Assembly (NCBI GenBank): GCA_024703915.1
Contig: CP087969.1
Location: forward strand, 2,108,001 to 2,172,000
Direction: 5' to 3'
DNA: 64,000 nt
From: Massilia sp. H-1
Lineage (GTDB): Bacteria > Pseudomonadota > Gammaproteobacteria > Burkholderiales > Burkholderiaceae_D
Made by a program: the position numbers and the translations under genes. Positions 43,003 through 52,817 of the stretch are shown here, piece after piece (the first letter of the stretch is position 1; every line of letters begins with the position of its first letter). The notes below the pieces were generated by a model. The model saw only the letters and a program-made list of their open reading frames with translations, had not been told where the DNA came from and searched no databases.

Positions 43003-43104
43003 CGCGTCCCAGTCTCCCTCAGGCACGGCAGTGCAAAAGTTGCCGCAAACCAATTATACGCAGATTACCCTGCCGGTTTTCGGACTATCTATTGCTAGTG
43101 TTGC

Positions 43105-44743
43105 TCAAATTAACACAGGACGTCGCCGCGCACGCAACAAAAAGCGGGCCGGATCGAGCGCGGTGGCCAGTTCCGCCTCCAATGGTAGCGGATTGTTATC
43201 GAGTTGCGAAGCGAGCAATTCGGCCGCCAGCGGCGCCCACGACAGACCGCGCGACGCGTAGCCGAGCAGTCCATACAGGCCCGGCAGCCGCGCGATCTCG
43301 CGCAGCCGTTCGGTGCGCCCCAGGGCGTGGGGATCGGGCAGCGCGCCGACCAGCGGCAGGCGGTCCGGCGCCACGCAGCGGAACCCCACGCGCCCGGCCA
43401 GCGGAGCATCCGGCGCAATGCCGGGGTCGCCCAGCAGCGAGCGAATTTTTTCCAGGTTCTCGTGCTGGCTTTCCATGCGCAAGGCGGGATCGGCATCGTC
43501 GTCGTAGCTGGCGCCCAGGCTGTGCCAGCCGTCGATGGCCGGGATCAGGTAGGCTTCGCGGCACAGCACATGGTCCAGTTTCGGCAGCGCGCCTTCGGCC
43601 AGATAGGTGACCTGGCCGCGCACGCTGGCCAGCGGCAGCGCCGCCGTTTGCGCCAGCGTGGCCGCACCGGCGCCATTGGCCACCACCACCACCGGCGCCT
43701 GCGCGATGCTGCGTCCGGCGCTGTCGACGGCATGCCACTCGCCTTCCCGGCGCGCGAGCGTGACGCTGCCCGCGCCGAAGTGGCGCTTCCAGTTGCGGCC
43801 CGCAGGCGGCCAGCATGGCGGCGCACGCGGTCGACGGCCGCGCCCATCCCGCCTGCGGGAACAGCCAGGCGCCGTCGGGTGCTTAAGACACGCTTAGCCA
43901 GCGCGCCCCGCTTCGTGAGCCTCCATCCAGCGCGCAAAGTAGGCCGGATAGGCACGCGCGGCGGCGATCTCGCGCTGGACCTGCGCGTGCTGCGCATCGC
44001 GTGCGATATGAATCACGCCGCAGCGCCCGGCCCGGATGCCGTCCAGCCGGTCCCAGTAGTCGAGCGCGTACAGAAAAGCGGCGCGCGTCAGGCGCGCCAT
44101 GATGTTGTCGTCCTTGGACAGCATCGGCATCGTGATGCTTAAGCCAGGTTGCCCGAAGCTTCGCTGGCTTAGCTCGGGATGGCGCTCGATCAGCGTGACG
44201 TCCCAGCCGCGCGCACAGTCGTTCGCAGGCGGCCGATCCGGCCAGGCCCGCGCCGAGTACGATGGCGCGCCGCTGCGGCTCGGCCGTGCGCGCCCATGGC
44301 GACGGCGGCTTGCGGCTGGTGAAGACGGCATCGATGGTGTCGCCGCTGGCGCGGCAGTCGAGCCGGCGCCGCCCAGCGCGTGCGCCTGCGGCGGCGTCAA
44401 TCCTTCGGCGCGCAGCACGGCGCCGGGCGCGGCCAGGCGCGCCAGCGCGCGAAATGGGTCCCTTCGGCGGCCATGCCGTGCAGGCGGATGGCATCGAGCC
44501 GCGCGTCGAGCTGGGCCAGCGCGTCGTCCAGCGGAGCGTACAGGACGTCGAGCGTGACGGCCGCTTCAATCTGCGGCACGCGCCGGAAGCCCGGCAGCGC
44601 GGAGCGGCCCAGCACGATCAGGTGCAGCCGCGCCGCTGCTGCTGCGGGTCCGCGCGCCAGGCGGCCAGCACGGCGTCGGTAGCGGCGCCCGTGTCGAAGA
44701 TGGTGAAGTGCGCCCGGCCGCGCCAGTGGACTTGCCAGTCCAT
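43105..44743 (-). CDS. mnmC: MnmC-like tRNA modification protein: oxidase domain intact, methyltransferase part shortened
   Basis: About 546 residues; E. coli MnmC is 668. The C-terminal FAD oxidase is full: AIVLGAGLAGSAACERLCAR, SQRSFGQPGLSITMPMLSKD, VVVVANGAGAATLAQTAALP, GQVTYLAEGALPKLDHVLCR, ESQHENLEKIRSLLGDPGIA and YGLLGYASRGLSWAPLAAEL. It would act on cmnm5U34 of tRNA. The N-terminal part (MDWQVHWRGRAHFTIFDTGA, ARFARWRALARLAAPGAVLR) is only about 145 residues, and its SAM-site equivalents are changed (see findings). Breaks at 44480, 44370, 44240, 44168, 44140, 43882 and 43803. Directly follows tag. Confidence 0.85.
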
Positions 44744-45306
44744 TTACTTGCGGCTGTGCCGGAAACAGCTCACGTCATGGTCGTCGACCATGCCGACGCC
44801 CTGCATGTAGGCGTAGATGATGGTCGAGCCGACGAACTTGAAGCCGCGCTTGGCCAGGTCCTTGGAGATCCGGTCCGACAGCTCGGTCTTGGCGGGCCGG
44901 GTCTCGCGCGTGAAGCGGTTGATGATCGGTTTGCCACCGACAAAGGCCCACAGGTAGGCGTCGAGCGTGCTGCCTTCGGCGCGCAGGCGCAGATAGGCCT
45001 GGGCGTTGGTGATCGCCGCCGCCACTTTCAGGCGGTTGCGCACGATGCCGGGATTGGCCAGCAGTTCGGCCACCTTCTCGGGGCCATAGGCCGCGATAAT
45101 CTCGGGGTCCCAGTTGTCGAACGCCTCGCGGTAAGTGGCGCGCTTGTTGAGTATGGTTTCCCAGCTCAGGCCCGCCTGGGCGCCTTCGAGGTTGAGCATT
45201 TCCGAACAGCCGGTTCTCGTCGTGGCATGGCACGCCCCACTCTTCATCGTGGTAGGCAACGTAGCGGGGGGTTGGCCATGTTGGCCCAGGAGCAGCGAGT
45301 AGTCAT
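44744..45306 (-). CDS. tag: DNA-3-methyladenine glycosylase I
   Basis: About 187 residues. Removes 3-methyladenine from alkylated DNA. Start TTRCSWANMANP at 45306, then RYVAYHDEEWGVPCHDENRL (the HDxEWG motif and zinc Cys/His), EGAQAGLSWETILNKRATYR with the catalytic-pocket Glu/Trp, IVRNRLKVAAAITNAQAYLR, FVGGKPIINRF, KTELSDRISKDLAKRGFKFV and the end STIIYAYMQGVGMVDDHDVS followed by CFRHSRK. Breaks near 45265 and 45205. The stop abuts the mnmC start. Confidence 0.93.
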
Positions 45307-45319
45307 GCCGCAGTATAAA

Positions 45320-46798
45320 TCATCGCTGGCTGCGCAGCACCTTGCCCAGCACATCGAGCCCGCGCGCGATCGTGGCTTACTCCGAGCGCGGCAAAGCCGA
45401 GCAGCAGTCCCGGCGCCACCGCGCATGCCTAAGCACTGCGAACGGGCTCGCATAGTAGGACAGCGGACGCACTTCGATGCCCCTGGCCAGGGCCGCGCTG
45501 ACCTTCTGCTCGTCCAGCGGACGCCGGAAATGCACGCACAGGTCGAGCCCCGCGTCGGACGGACCGCAGGCCAGTTCGTCCGCCAGACGGGAGGCGATCC
45601 CGGCCAGCATGGCGCGCCGCCGCTGCGCATAGGCCTCGCGCGTGCGCTTGATGTGCCGTCCGAAGTGGCTTAGCCCGCCATGAAGTCGGCCAGCACCATC
45701 TGCGGCACGATCGCATTGTGACGGTCCATCACCGCCTTGGCGCGCACCACCGGCTCGACCAGCGCGGGCGGAGCCACCACGTAGCCCAGGCGCAGGCCGG
45801 GAAACAGCACCTTGGACAGCGTGCCCACATACACGGTGCAGTCGGTGCGGTCCAGGCTTTGCAGCGACGCCAGCGGCGGACCCGTGTAGCGGTACTCGCT
45901 GTCGTAATCGTCTTCCACGATCCAGGCCCGGTTGGCGCCTGCCCACTGCAGCAGTTCGAGACGCCGCTGCAGCGCCATCGTCACGCCCAGCGGCAGCTGG
46001 TGCGAGGGCGTGGTCAGGACCAGCTTCGCATCCGGGTAGTGGCGCATGGCGAACGCCACGTCCATGCCCTGCCCGTCCACCGGCACCGTGCACACGGTGG
46101 CGCGATGGCGATGAAGGGCGCGCTCGCGCCCTGGTAGCCGGGCGACTCGGCCCACACCTTGTCGCCCGGTGCGAGCAGCAGCTGGGCCAACAGGTACAGG
46201 CCCTGCTGGGAACCGGACGTGATGATGATCTGGTCCGGCGTGCAGTTCACGCCGCGCGAGGCGCGCAGGTAGACGCACAGCAGTTCGCGCAGCGGCGCAT
46301 AGCCTACCGGGTCGCTGTAACCCATGTGGTGGTCCGGACGGCGCCAGCGGCGCGCTTCAGCCGCTCCACACATCGAACGGAAACAGGTCGATGCCGGGCA
46401 TGCTGGGACGGAAGGCGCGCAGCGCGCCCTCGTGATAGCGCACGCTCGCCATGGCCCCCGCGTGGGCCTGGCCGCGCGCCGACAAGGGCCGCATCAGGCC
46501 GCGCGCCGCGCCCGGCGTGCGTTCCGAGAGCGGCAGGTGGCTGCTGACGAAAGTGCCCTTCCCGACCGTGCCGCTGAGGTAGCCCTCGGCCATCAGCTGG
46601 TCCCAGGCATTGAGGACGGTCTGGCGCGACACGCCCAGCAGCTTAAGCACAGTTCGCGCGTGGGCGGCAGCTGCATGCTTAGGCGCCCAGGGTGCCGCGC
46701 AGGATGGCGTCCCGCACCTGAGCGTAGAGCTGGCGAAACAGGGGGTCGGGGCCGCCGCGCTCGAGCGTGAAGGCGGAAAGGAGTTCGGACATGTTCAT
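45320..46798 (-). CDS. MocR-type regulator (GntR DNA-binding plus aminotransferase-like domain)
   Basis: About 490 residues. Winged helix: GPDPLFRQLYAQVRDAILRG, LPPTREL, LLGVSRQTVLNAWDQLMAEG, YLSGTVGKGTFVSS. The fold-I domain: MGYSDPVGYAPLRELLCVYL, IIITSGSQQGLYLLAQLLLA, WIVEDDYDSEYRYTGPPLAS, and the PLP lysine in YVGTLSKVLFPGLRLGYVV. After removing the insert at 45383 (GTAAGCC for GTGGCC) it ends GLDVLGKVLRSQR. Other breaks at 46677, 46646, 46365, 46105, 45669 and 45425. Divergent from osmC-paiB with a palindrome between; MocR proteins often control their divergent neighbour. Confidence 0.9.
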
Positions 46799-46821
46799 TG
46801 GTATTCTCATATTCGTCGAAA

Positions 46822-46842
46822 TTGGCTATTTTGAAAAGCCAA
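46822..46842. promoter_or_regulatory. Likely MocR operator
   Basis: Inverted repeat TTGGCT (46822-46827) and AGCCAA (46837-46842) with a 9-base centre, in the 87-base gap between the divergent MocR and OsmC starts. TACACT at 46852-46857 could be the -10 of osmC, which would place the operator over its -35. Confidence 0.5.
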
Positions 46843-46885
46843 ATCGCTGCGTACACTGGCACTGAACAATCCACCGGGACCTACC

Positions 46886-47352
46886 ATGCAACAGTTCGAA
46901 GCCAGCATCAGCTGGAACCGCGGGCAGCAGCCCTTCCTCGACCAGCGCTACAGCCGCGCGCACAGATGGCAGTTCGACGGCGGCCTGCACGTGCTTAAGC
47001 GTCGTCGTCGCCGTTGTCGGTACCCTTGCCGATGTCGGACGCGGCGGCCGTCGATCCGGAAGAAGCGCTGGTGGCCGCCCTGTCGGGCTGCCACATGCTG
47101 TTCTTCCTGTCGTTCGCGGCGCGCGCGCGCTTCGTGGTCGACAGCTACCGCGACCAGGCCGTGGGCACGATGGAAAAGGATGCGCGCGGAAAAATGTCGA
47201 TGACCCGCATCGCGCTGCGCCCGGTGATCGCCTTCAGCGGCGAACGCCAGCCCGACAGCGCGGCGCTGGCGGCCTTGCATCACGAAGCGCACGAACACTG
47301 CTACATCGCCAATTCGATCAGGGCGCAGGTGACCATCGAAGGGGGCGCCTGA
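46886..47352 (+). CDS. OsmC family protein
   Basis: About 155 residues. MQQFEASISWNRGQQPFLDQ and RYSRAHRWQFDGGLHVLASS open the beta part; VDPEEALVAALSGCHMLFFL holds the redox Cys; ALHHEAHEHCYIANSIRAQV holds the second Cys. OsmC/Ohr proteins reduce organic hydroperoxides. One break at 46996: CTTAAGCG stands for CTGGCG. paiB starts two bases after the stop, so they are one operon. Confidence 0.92.
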
Positions 47353-47353
47353 C

Positions 47354-47947
47354 ATGTACACGCTTACTTATTTCAGCGAGACGCGCACCGAGGTGCTGCA
47401 TGACCTGATCGCGCAGCATCCGCTCGGCACCCTGGTCACGCACGGCGCGCAGGGCCTTAGCGCCGACCACCTTCCGTTCGAGATCGCGCCCGCCGCGGAC
47501 GGCGCGCCTTGCGGCGTGCTGCGCGCGCACGTGGCGCGCGCCAATCCCGTGTGGCGGCAAGGGGGCGACGCGCTGATCGTGTTCCAGGGCGCGGCGGGTT
47601 ATATCTCGCCCTCGCTGTACGAAGACAAGCCGCTCACCGGCAAGGTGGTGCCGACCTGGAATTACGCGGTCGTCCACGCCCACGGGCCGCTGCGCGCGAT
47701 CGAGGATCCGGCGTGGATCCTGGCCTTGCTGGAACGCCTGACGGCACAGCACGAAGCGCCGCGCAGCATGCCATGGTCGGTCGGCGAGGCGCCACCGGCC
47801 TTCATCGACAAGCTGCTCGCTGCAATTGTGGGGATCGAAATTCCAGTGCAGCGGCTGGAAGGCAAATGGAAGATGAGTCAGAACCGGTCGGCCAACGACA
47901 GGCGAACCATCGCCGACGCGACCGGACTCGCAATGCCAGTGCAGTGA
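47354..47947 (+). CDS. paiB: PaiB family FMN-binding protein
   Basis: 197 residues, unbroken. MYTLTYFSETRTEVLHDLIA, LGTLVTHGAQGLSADHLPFE, GVLRAHVARANPVWRQ, VFQGAAGYISPSLYEDKPLT, GKVVPTWNYAVVHAHGPLRA, the PTWNY motif, and EIPVQRLEGKWKMSQNRSAN at the end are all PaiB hallmarks. PaiB was named in Bacillus as a negative regulator of protease and sporulation genes; the family is a split-barrel flavin protein. The link to an adjacent MocR suggests a detoxification or cofactor-linked role. Confidence 0.94.
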   Translation: MYTLTYFSETRTEVLHDLIAQHPLGTLVTHGAQGLSADHLPFEIAPAADGAPCGVLRAHVARANPVWRQGGDALIVFQGAAGYISPSLYEDKPLTGKVVPTWNYAVVHAHGPLRAIEDPAWILALLERLTAQHEAPRSMPWSVGEAPPAFIDKLLAAIVGIEIPVQRLEGKWKMSQNRSANDRRTIADATGLAMPVQ

Positions 47948-47952
47948 TACAT

Positions 47953-48028
47953 CGCCCTCGCGGAGGCGGGGCCCATAGCACCTGACCGAATTCGGAGACG
48001 TGCTATGGCCCCCGCCTTCACGAGGGCG
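47953..48028. repeat. Long imperfect inverted repeat, probable bidirectional terminator
   Basis: 29-bp arms at 47953-47981 and 48000-48028 around an 18-base loop. Outer 8 bp CGCCCTCG / CGAGGGCG are perfect, then a 4-base bulge on each side, then a 17-bp stem with one mismatch. It sits between the convergent paiB and TPR/GGDEF genes. No T-run follows. The form suggests a dispersed intergenic repeat that also ends transcription. Confidence 0.7.
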
Positions 48029-48039
48029 ACGGTGGCCGG

Positions 48040-50916
48040 TCAGGATCTGACTTTATCGGCCGTGATCACCAGCCTGCGTGTTTTGGGTCCGATGCTCAAC
48101 TCGACGTTTTCCACGTTGGTCACCAGGCGCGCCTCGCCCTCGGCCAGCGTCTTGTCAAGCTGGTGAATCAGGCGCGGGAACAGTTCGTCGTAGCGCGACT
48201 CGTCGGTGCTGTACACGCCGACCCAGGCATTGCGCCCGGAACGCTTGACCAGATACAGCCCCTGGTCGGCCAGCTCCACCACTTCCGACCAGGACAGCAG
48301 GCGCGGTTCGGACGGCACGAAGGGGAAGCAGGCGAACCCGATCGAGCAGGTCTTGTCGAGCTGGGTCCCGTCGGCCAGCGTGAACGGCCGGTCGGCCACG
48401 GCCCGCCGGATCCGCTCGGCCACCAGCCTCGCGTCGTCGCGGTGCGTGGCGCGCGCCAGGACCAGGAATTCCTCGCCGCCCCAGCGGATCAGATAGTCGC
48501 TCTCGCGGAACACTTCGCGCAGGCGCTCCTGCATTTGCACCAGCACCGCGTCGCCCGCCGCGTGTCCGTGCCCATCGTTGACTTCCTTGAAGTGGTCGAT
48601 GTCGACCATGAAGAACACCAGGTCGCGGCCCGGCGCATGATCGGGCTCGGCGCCGTCCCCGCGCACCGGATCGTCGTAGTGGCGCAGGGTGATGCTCACG
48701 TCGGCCTCCACGTGCTGCAGGAAGAAACGGCGGTTGCGCAGGCCGGTCAGCTGATCGGTCAGGCTGACGTCTTCGAGGGCCTTGTAGGCGCGCTCCAGTT
48801 CGAGATTCTTTTCCAGCAGCTGGGCCTGGGTCTTGCTCAGCGTGTTCAGGGTCGCGGCAACCTGGCGATAGGCGTCCGCGTTGTCGAGCGCAATGGCGCC
48901 ATACGCGCACAGCGTACGGAAGATCAGGCGCTCGCGTTCGCCGTAAGCGCTCACCTGCAGCGACTGCACCGTCATCACGCCCATCACCCGTTCGCCGATC
49001 ATGAGCGGCGCAAACAGCAGGCTCAGTGTGGGCAGCGTGCCGGGAATCAGATTCGGCGTGGCCTCGTCGGCCGTCAGTGCGACCAGGATCTCGCGCCGCT
49101 CGCGCACGCAGCGCACCGAGTTGGCGTTTTCGTCGGACAGCGAATGACGGGTGGCAGGCAGCGGCTTGCCGTCCTCGAGCCCGAACGCGCAGGTCAGCGC
49201 GGTGCCGTCGGCCTCGATCAGGAAAATCGAAAAATGGGTGGCGTCGAGCAGGCCGTGCACGTGGCGGTCGAGCGCACGGAACACGGCGCCCGCTTCCAGG
49301 TGGGTCGTGATTTCCTGGCCAATGGCGGACAGGTGTTCGAGCGTGGTGCTGGTGTGCTGCAGCATTTCGGCGCGCAGCGCTTCGGCCGCCGCCATCTGGC
49401 GCAAATGATCGCCCTCGGTCCGGGCCCGTTCGGTGCGGTTTTGCACCTGCATCGCCACGGCGCGGTTGGTCGCTTCCTGGCTGTGCGTCTGTTCGCGCCG
49501 CCGCCGCGCGCAGCGATATCTGGTAGGCGCGTTCAAAGTCGCCCGCTTTGGCATATTCGCGCGCCATGGCATCGAACAGGTCGCCCGGCACGGTATAGCC
49601 GTCGATGGTGGCGGCCACCGTCAGCGCCTGCTGCAGGTAATGCAGCGCCGCGTTCGGCGCGGCCATATGGCGCGGCGCCGGCAGCCGGTGGCGCGCGTGG
49701 ACTTCGGCCAGCACCCGGAGCGCGCCGATCTGGCTGTAGGCGTCGCCGTTTTCGACCGCCAGCGCGAGCGCGGCGTCGCCCTTGGTGAGCGCCTCCTGCG
49801 GACGCTGCAGGTGCGACAGCGCGTGCGCCTGGCCGCGCCGCGCGCCGCTCTGAAAGTCCGGCTGGCGCAAGGCATCGCCCCGTTCTTCGAGCCGGGCGAA
49901 GCTGGCCAGCGCGCGCTCGTAGTCGCCGCCGTCGAGCGCCAGATCGCCCTGGTATTCGAGTGCGACCGCGTAGGCGCGCGAGCCGGACAAGGGTTTCAGC
50001 GTCTCGAGTGCTTCGTGCAGCAAGCCTTGCGCCGCTTCGCGCTGGCCGAGCTGGCGCAGCGTTTCGGCCGTTTGCATGAGGGCCAGCCCGATACTCATCG
50101 GCCAGCCGGTCGGGCGCGCCAGTTCCAGCCCGCGCTGCATCCATTCAAGCGCGGCGTGATGGGCATTCAGGCTGGTGAAGCCGTTGCCGATATTGGTGGC
50201 GATATTGATCGCGCGCCGCACCTGGCCGGTGGCGCGCGCCGCATCGTAGGCACGCAGCAGCAGGCTGACCGCGCGCCCGAAGTCGCTGGACTGGAAGGCG
50301 GAAGTGCCCTGGTAATCGTGGATCCAGCCGCTGGCCGCAATATGGCGGGCCGAGGCGTCGTCGTCGAAACGCCCTGCCCAGCGCTCATGCCGGCCGCCTG
50401 CAGGTCGCAGAAGGAATCGAACAGGGCTGCGGCCGCGTCCATGACGTCGGTGCGCAGCGCATCATCGGCGCGGCGCGCGGCGCTGGCGCCACCCCCAGTT
50501 CGGCATCGCACAAGGAGGAATTGCCGCGGTCAACTTCGATCCAGGCGCGCAGCCAGTGCGCGTCGGCGCTGCCGACGGCATCGCCCTGGGCATCGAATTC
50601 CATGAGGGCCTGGTCGGCCAGCGCACGCGCCGCGACCAGTTCGCCGAACAGCCATTTGGCTTCGCCTTCGATCAGCATGAAGCGCGCTTCGGCCAGGCTG
50701 CGTTCATTCTCGGGCAGCGGCGTCATCAGCTTACTGGCGTCGCGCGCCAGATTGCGGGCACGGACCGGGTCGCGCTGGCGCAGGTGCCAGGCCAGGTTCA
50801 GGACATGGTGCAGGCGCGCTTGCCTGCAGGGCAGGCAGTTCAGCCTCCCACAGCGCGATTTCCTCGTCCAGTGCGAACATTTCCGGCAATGGGAGCCCCT
50901 TTTTATGCAACATCAT
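48040..50916 (-). CDS. Cytosolic diguanylate cyclase: TPR-GAF-GGDEF
   Basis: About 958 residues. N-terminal TPR-like repeats: PENERSLAEARFMLIEGEAK, INIATNIGNGFTSLNAHHAA, MQTAETLRQLGQREAAQGLL, YQGDLALDGGDYERALASFA, LEERGDALRQPDFQSGARRG. Coiled linker, then GAF (EITTHLEAGAVFRALDRHVH; FAPLMIGERVMGVMTVQSLQ). GGDEF: SLTDQLTGLRNRRFFLQHVE, VDIDHFKEVNDGHGHAAGDA and WGGEEFLVLARA. RESD lies five residues before GGEEF, so the inhibitory site is present. The C-terminal 60 residues (STDESRYDELFPRLIHQLDK) are extra. Breaks near 50820, 50490, 50385 and 49510. No membrane span. Confidence 0.9.
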
Positions 50917-50955
50917 TATTTCACAAACGGCAGGCCGGAGGGCCGTCCAGTGATG

Positions 50956-51897
50956 TCAAAATGTAACGGCGGCGGAGAAGGTCAGGAAAGACAGTGCGGT
51001 CGACAGGAGGATGATCAGGGCGATACGGCCGGTATCGGCGCCAAAACGCTCGGCCAGGAGAACGACATTGCTGGCGCTGGGCAAGCAAGCCACCAGGATC
51101 AGGACGCGCAGGGCGAACGGGTCGAGCGCCACGCCGGCGGCAATGGCAGCGTGGCCGACGGCGGCCATGAGCAGCGGGTGCAGCAGCAGTTTGGCCAGCG
51201 CCACAGGCAAGGCCCCGGCCAGCGGGGTGGCGGCACTGGCCTGCATGTGGGAGCGCGCCAGCACGGCGCCAATCGAAAACAGGGCCACCGGCGAGGCGGC
51301 GTCGGCCAGCAGCCCGACCGTGCGCATGACGGGGCCCGGCAAGTCGAGCGCCAGCGCGGACGCCAGGCCGCCCAGGGCGATGGCCCACGGCATGGGATTG
51401 CGCGCCATCCCGGCCAGCGCCTGGCGCAGGGCCGCACCGCTGCCGCCCTGCCCGAAGCGCGACAGCGCGATGCACAGCGAGGTCGTGACCAGCAAGTCCA
51501 CCACCAGCGTGACGATGACGGGGCCGGACGAACGGGGCCCCAGCAGCGCCACCAGCAGGGGCACGCCCATGAAACCGGTATTCGGGAACGCCGCCACCAG
51601 CGCGCCGAAGGCGGCATTGTTCCAGTCCGCAGGCCGGCAAGACAGCGACACGGCGACCACGATGGCCACGCACAGTAGCGCGCTGAGCAGGTACACCCCG
51701 AACACGCCCGGATCGAGCAATTGCGCCAGCGGCGTGGTCGCGCCAAAGCGGTACAGCAGACAGGGCAGCGCAAAATACAGCACGAAGCTGTTCATGCCCG
51801 CAATCGTGGCCTGCGGCAGCATGTGCTTAAGCACGGCGATATAGCCGCACAGCACCAGTGCGAAAAACGGGAAGGTCGTGGCGAGGATGGCGAGCAT
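50956..51897 (-). CDS. AEC family transporter (auxin efflux carrier / malonate type)
   Basis: 313 residues, unbroken. Ten hydrophobic spans, from LAILATTFPFFALVLCGYIA and MNSFVLYFALPCLLYRFGAT to LRVLILVACLPSASNVVLLA and LIILLSTALSFLTFSAAVTF. The FPNTGFMGVPLLVALLG segment is the family's conserved fourth-helix motif. AEC carriers export organic acids such as malonate, malate or auxin; the substrate cannot be told. Contains a CTTAAGC at 51826 that is in frame (VLKHML) and natural. Confidence 0.93.
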   Translation of the reverse strand: MLAILATTFPFFALVLCGYIAVLKHMLPQATIAGMNSFVLYFALPCLLYRFGATTPLAQLLDPGVFGVYLLSALLCVAIVVAVSLSCRPADWNNAAFGALVAAFPNTGFMGVPLLVALLGPRSSGPVIVTLVVDLLVTTSLCIALSRFGQGGSGAALRQALAGMARNPMPWAIALGGLASALALDLPGPVMRTVGLLADAASPVALFSIGAVLARSHMQASAATPLAGALPVALAKLLLHPLLMAAVGHAAIAAGVALDPFALRVLILVACLPSASNVVLLAERFGADTGRIALIILLSTALSFLTFSAAVTF

Positions 51898-51951
51898 GGA
51901 ACGGTCATTGTAGCCCGACCGTCAGCCTGGCGCGCCAGGGCGCCGCGCCTA

Positions 51952-52683
51952 CTACTGGTCGGACTTTTTCTCGCCTGCCTTGTGTTCGTCCGCCTTTTTT
52001 CTTCCATTGTTTGATCGGCGGACTTTGGCTTGTCGGACGACTGGGTGGTGCCTTGCGTGCGGCTGCTGCCGACCGCCGTGTTCTTGTGCAGCTGCTGGGC
52101 CGAGTTGAGGTGCTGATCGACGATGGGCAGAATGCGTCCGGCCAGCGCCTTGACGTCGGGATCCTTGGCGCGCTCGTGGGCCTGGCTTAATTTGTCATGC
52201 GCTTTTTTGTGGTCCGCCACGCCTAGCTTGCGACAGGTAGGCGCGGTCGTATGCCTCGCCCGAGAGGGCCGCCATGCGCGCATTTTTGGCCTTGTGTTTG
52301 CGGTCCAGCTCGGTAGGCGGGGTCACGCCCCTGGCCTGGGCCAGCTGCTTGACGTCGTTCAGTGCGCGCGTGTGGTCGTCGATCATTTGCTGGGCGAAGT
52401 TCTTGACTTGCTCGCTCTGGCTTTTGGTCTGGGCGGTGCGGGCCGCTTCGATCTCGGCCATGTTGGACATGGCCAGCTCCACGACCACCTTGCGGTCGGC
52501 GCGGCTCAGGCTGGCGGTAGTGGCGGTGCCGCTGCTGGTTTGCCCGCCGGTCTGGCTGGTGCCTGGCCCGGTCTGCTGGCTGCCTTGCGCGCCGGTGCTT
52601 TGCGCATGCACCGCGAACGTGGCAAACAGCGCGGCCACGGCCGAAACGCCAAGCAATCCTTTGACTATTTTGTTCTTCAGCAT
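51952..52683 (-). CDS. DUF4142 domain protein, exported
   Basis: About 243 residues. Signal peptide ([18 protein letters not shown]), a Ser/Gly/Thr-rich linker, then [80 protein letters not shown] and [20 protein letters not shown]. This is the four-helix DUF4142 (ferritin-like) fold; function unknown. Breaks at 52224 (GCCTAGC) and near 52005, where an A-run in the coding strand is one base short; with it the tail reads [17 protein letters not shown] and stops at 51952. Confidence 0.85.
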
Positions 52684-52763
52684 GTTGTTCTCCTGTAGGG
52701 GGTTGAGGGCTCCGTTTTTTTGACAGCGGCCCCGGCGCCCAAGTTCATCGCCCCCCGAAAACG

Positions 52764-52799
52764 AAAAAAGCAATGCAGCCCTGGGGCCGCATTGCTTTT
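52764..52799 (-). terminator. Rho-independent terminator of the GH3-glk-MFS operon
   Basis: Stem AAAAGCAATGC / GCATTGCTTTT with an inner GGCCC/GGGCC pairing. On the minus strand it is followed by TTTTTTCG. It lies 18 bases after the MFS stop. Confidence 0.8.
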
Positions 52800-52817
52800 C
52801 AAGGAGAAAGCGCTTGC

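Noticed and set aside
41050..43053. Hybrid kinase/response regulator of 667 residues
   Set aside because: The join depends on a frame error near 42750; the kinase frame has its own stop at 42294 and the regulator its own ATG at 42297.
51826..51832. CTTAAGC in the AEC transporter as another artefact tract
   Set aside because: Here it is in frame and encodes VLKHML in an otherwise intact protein, so it is natural.
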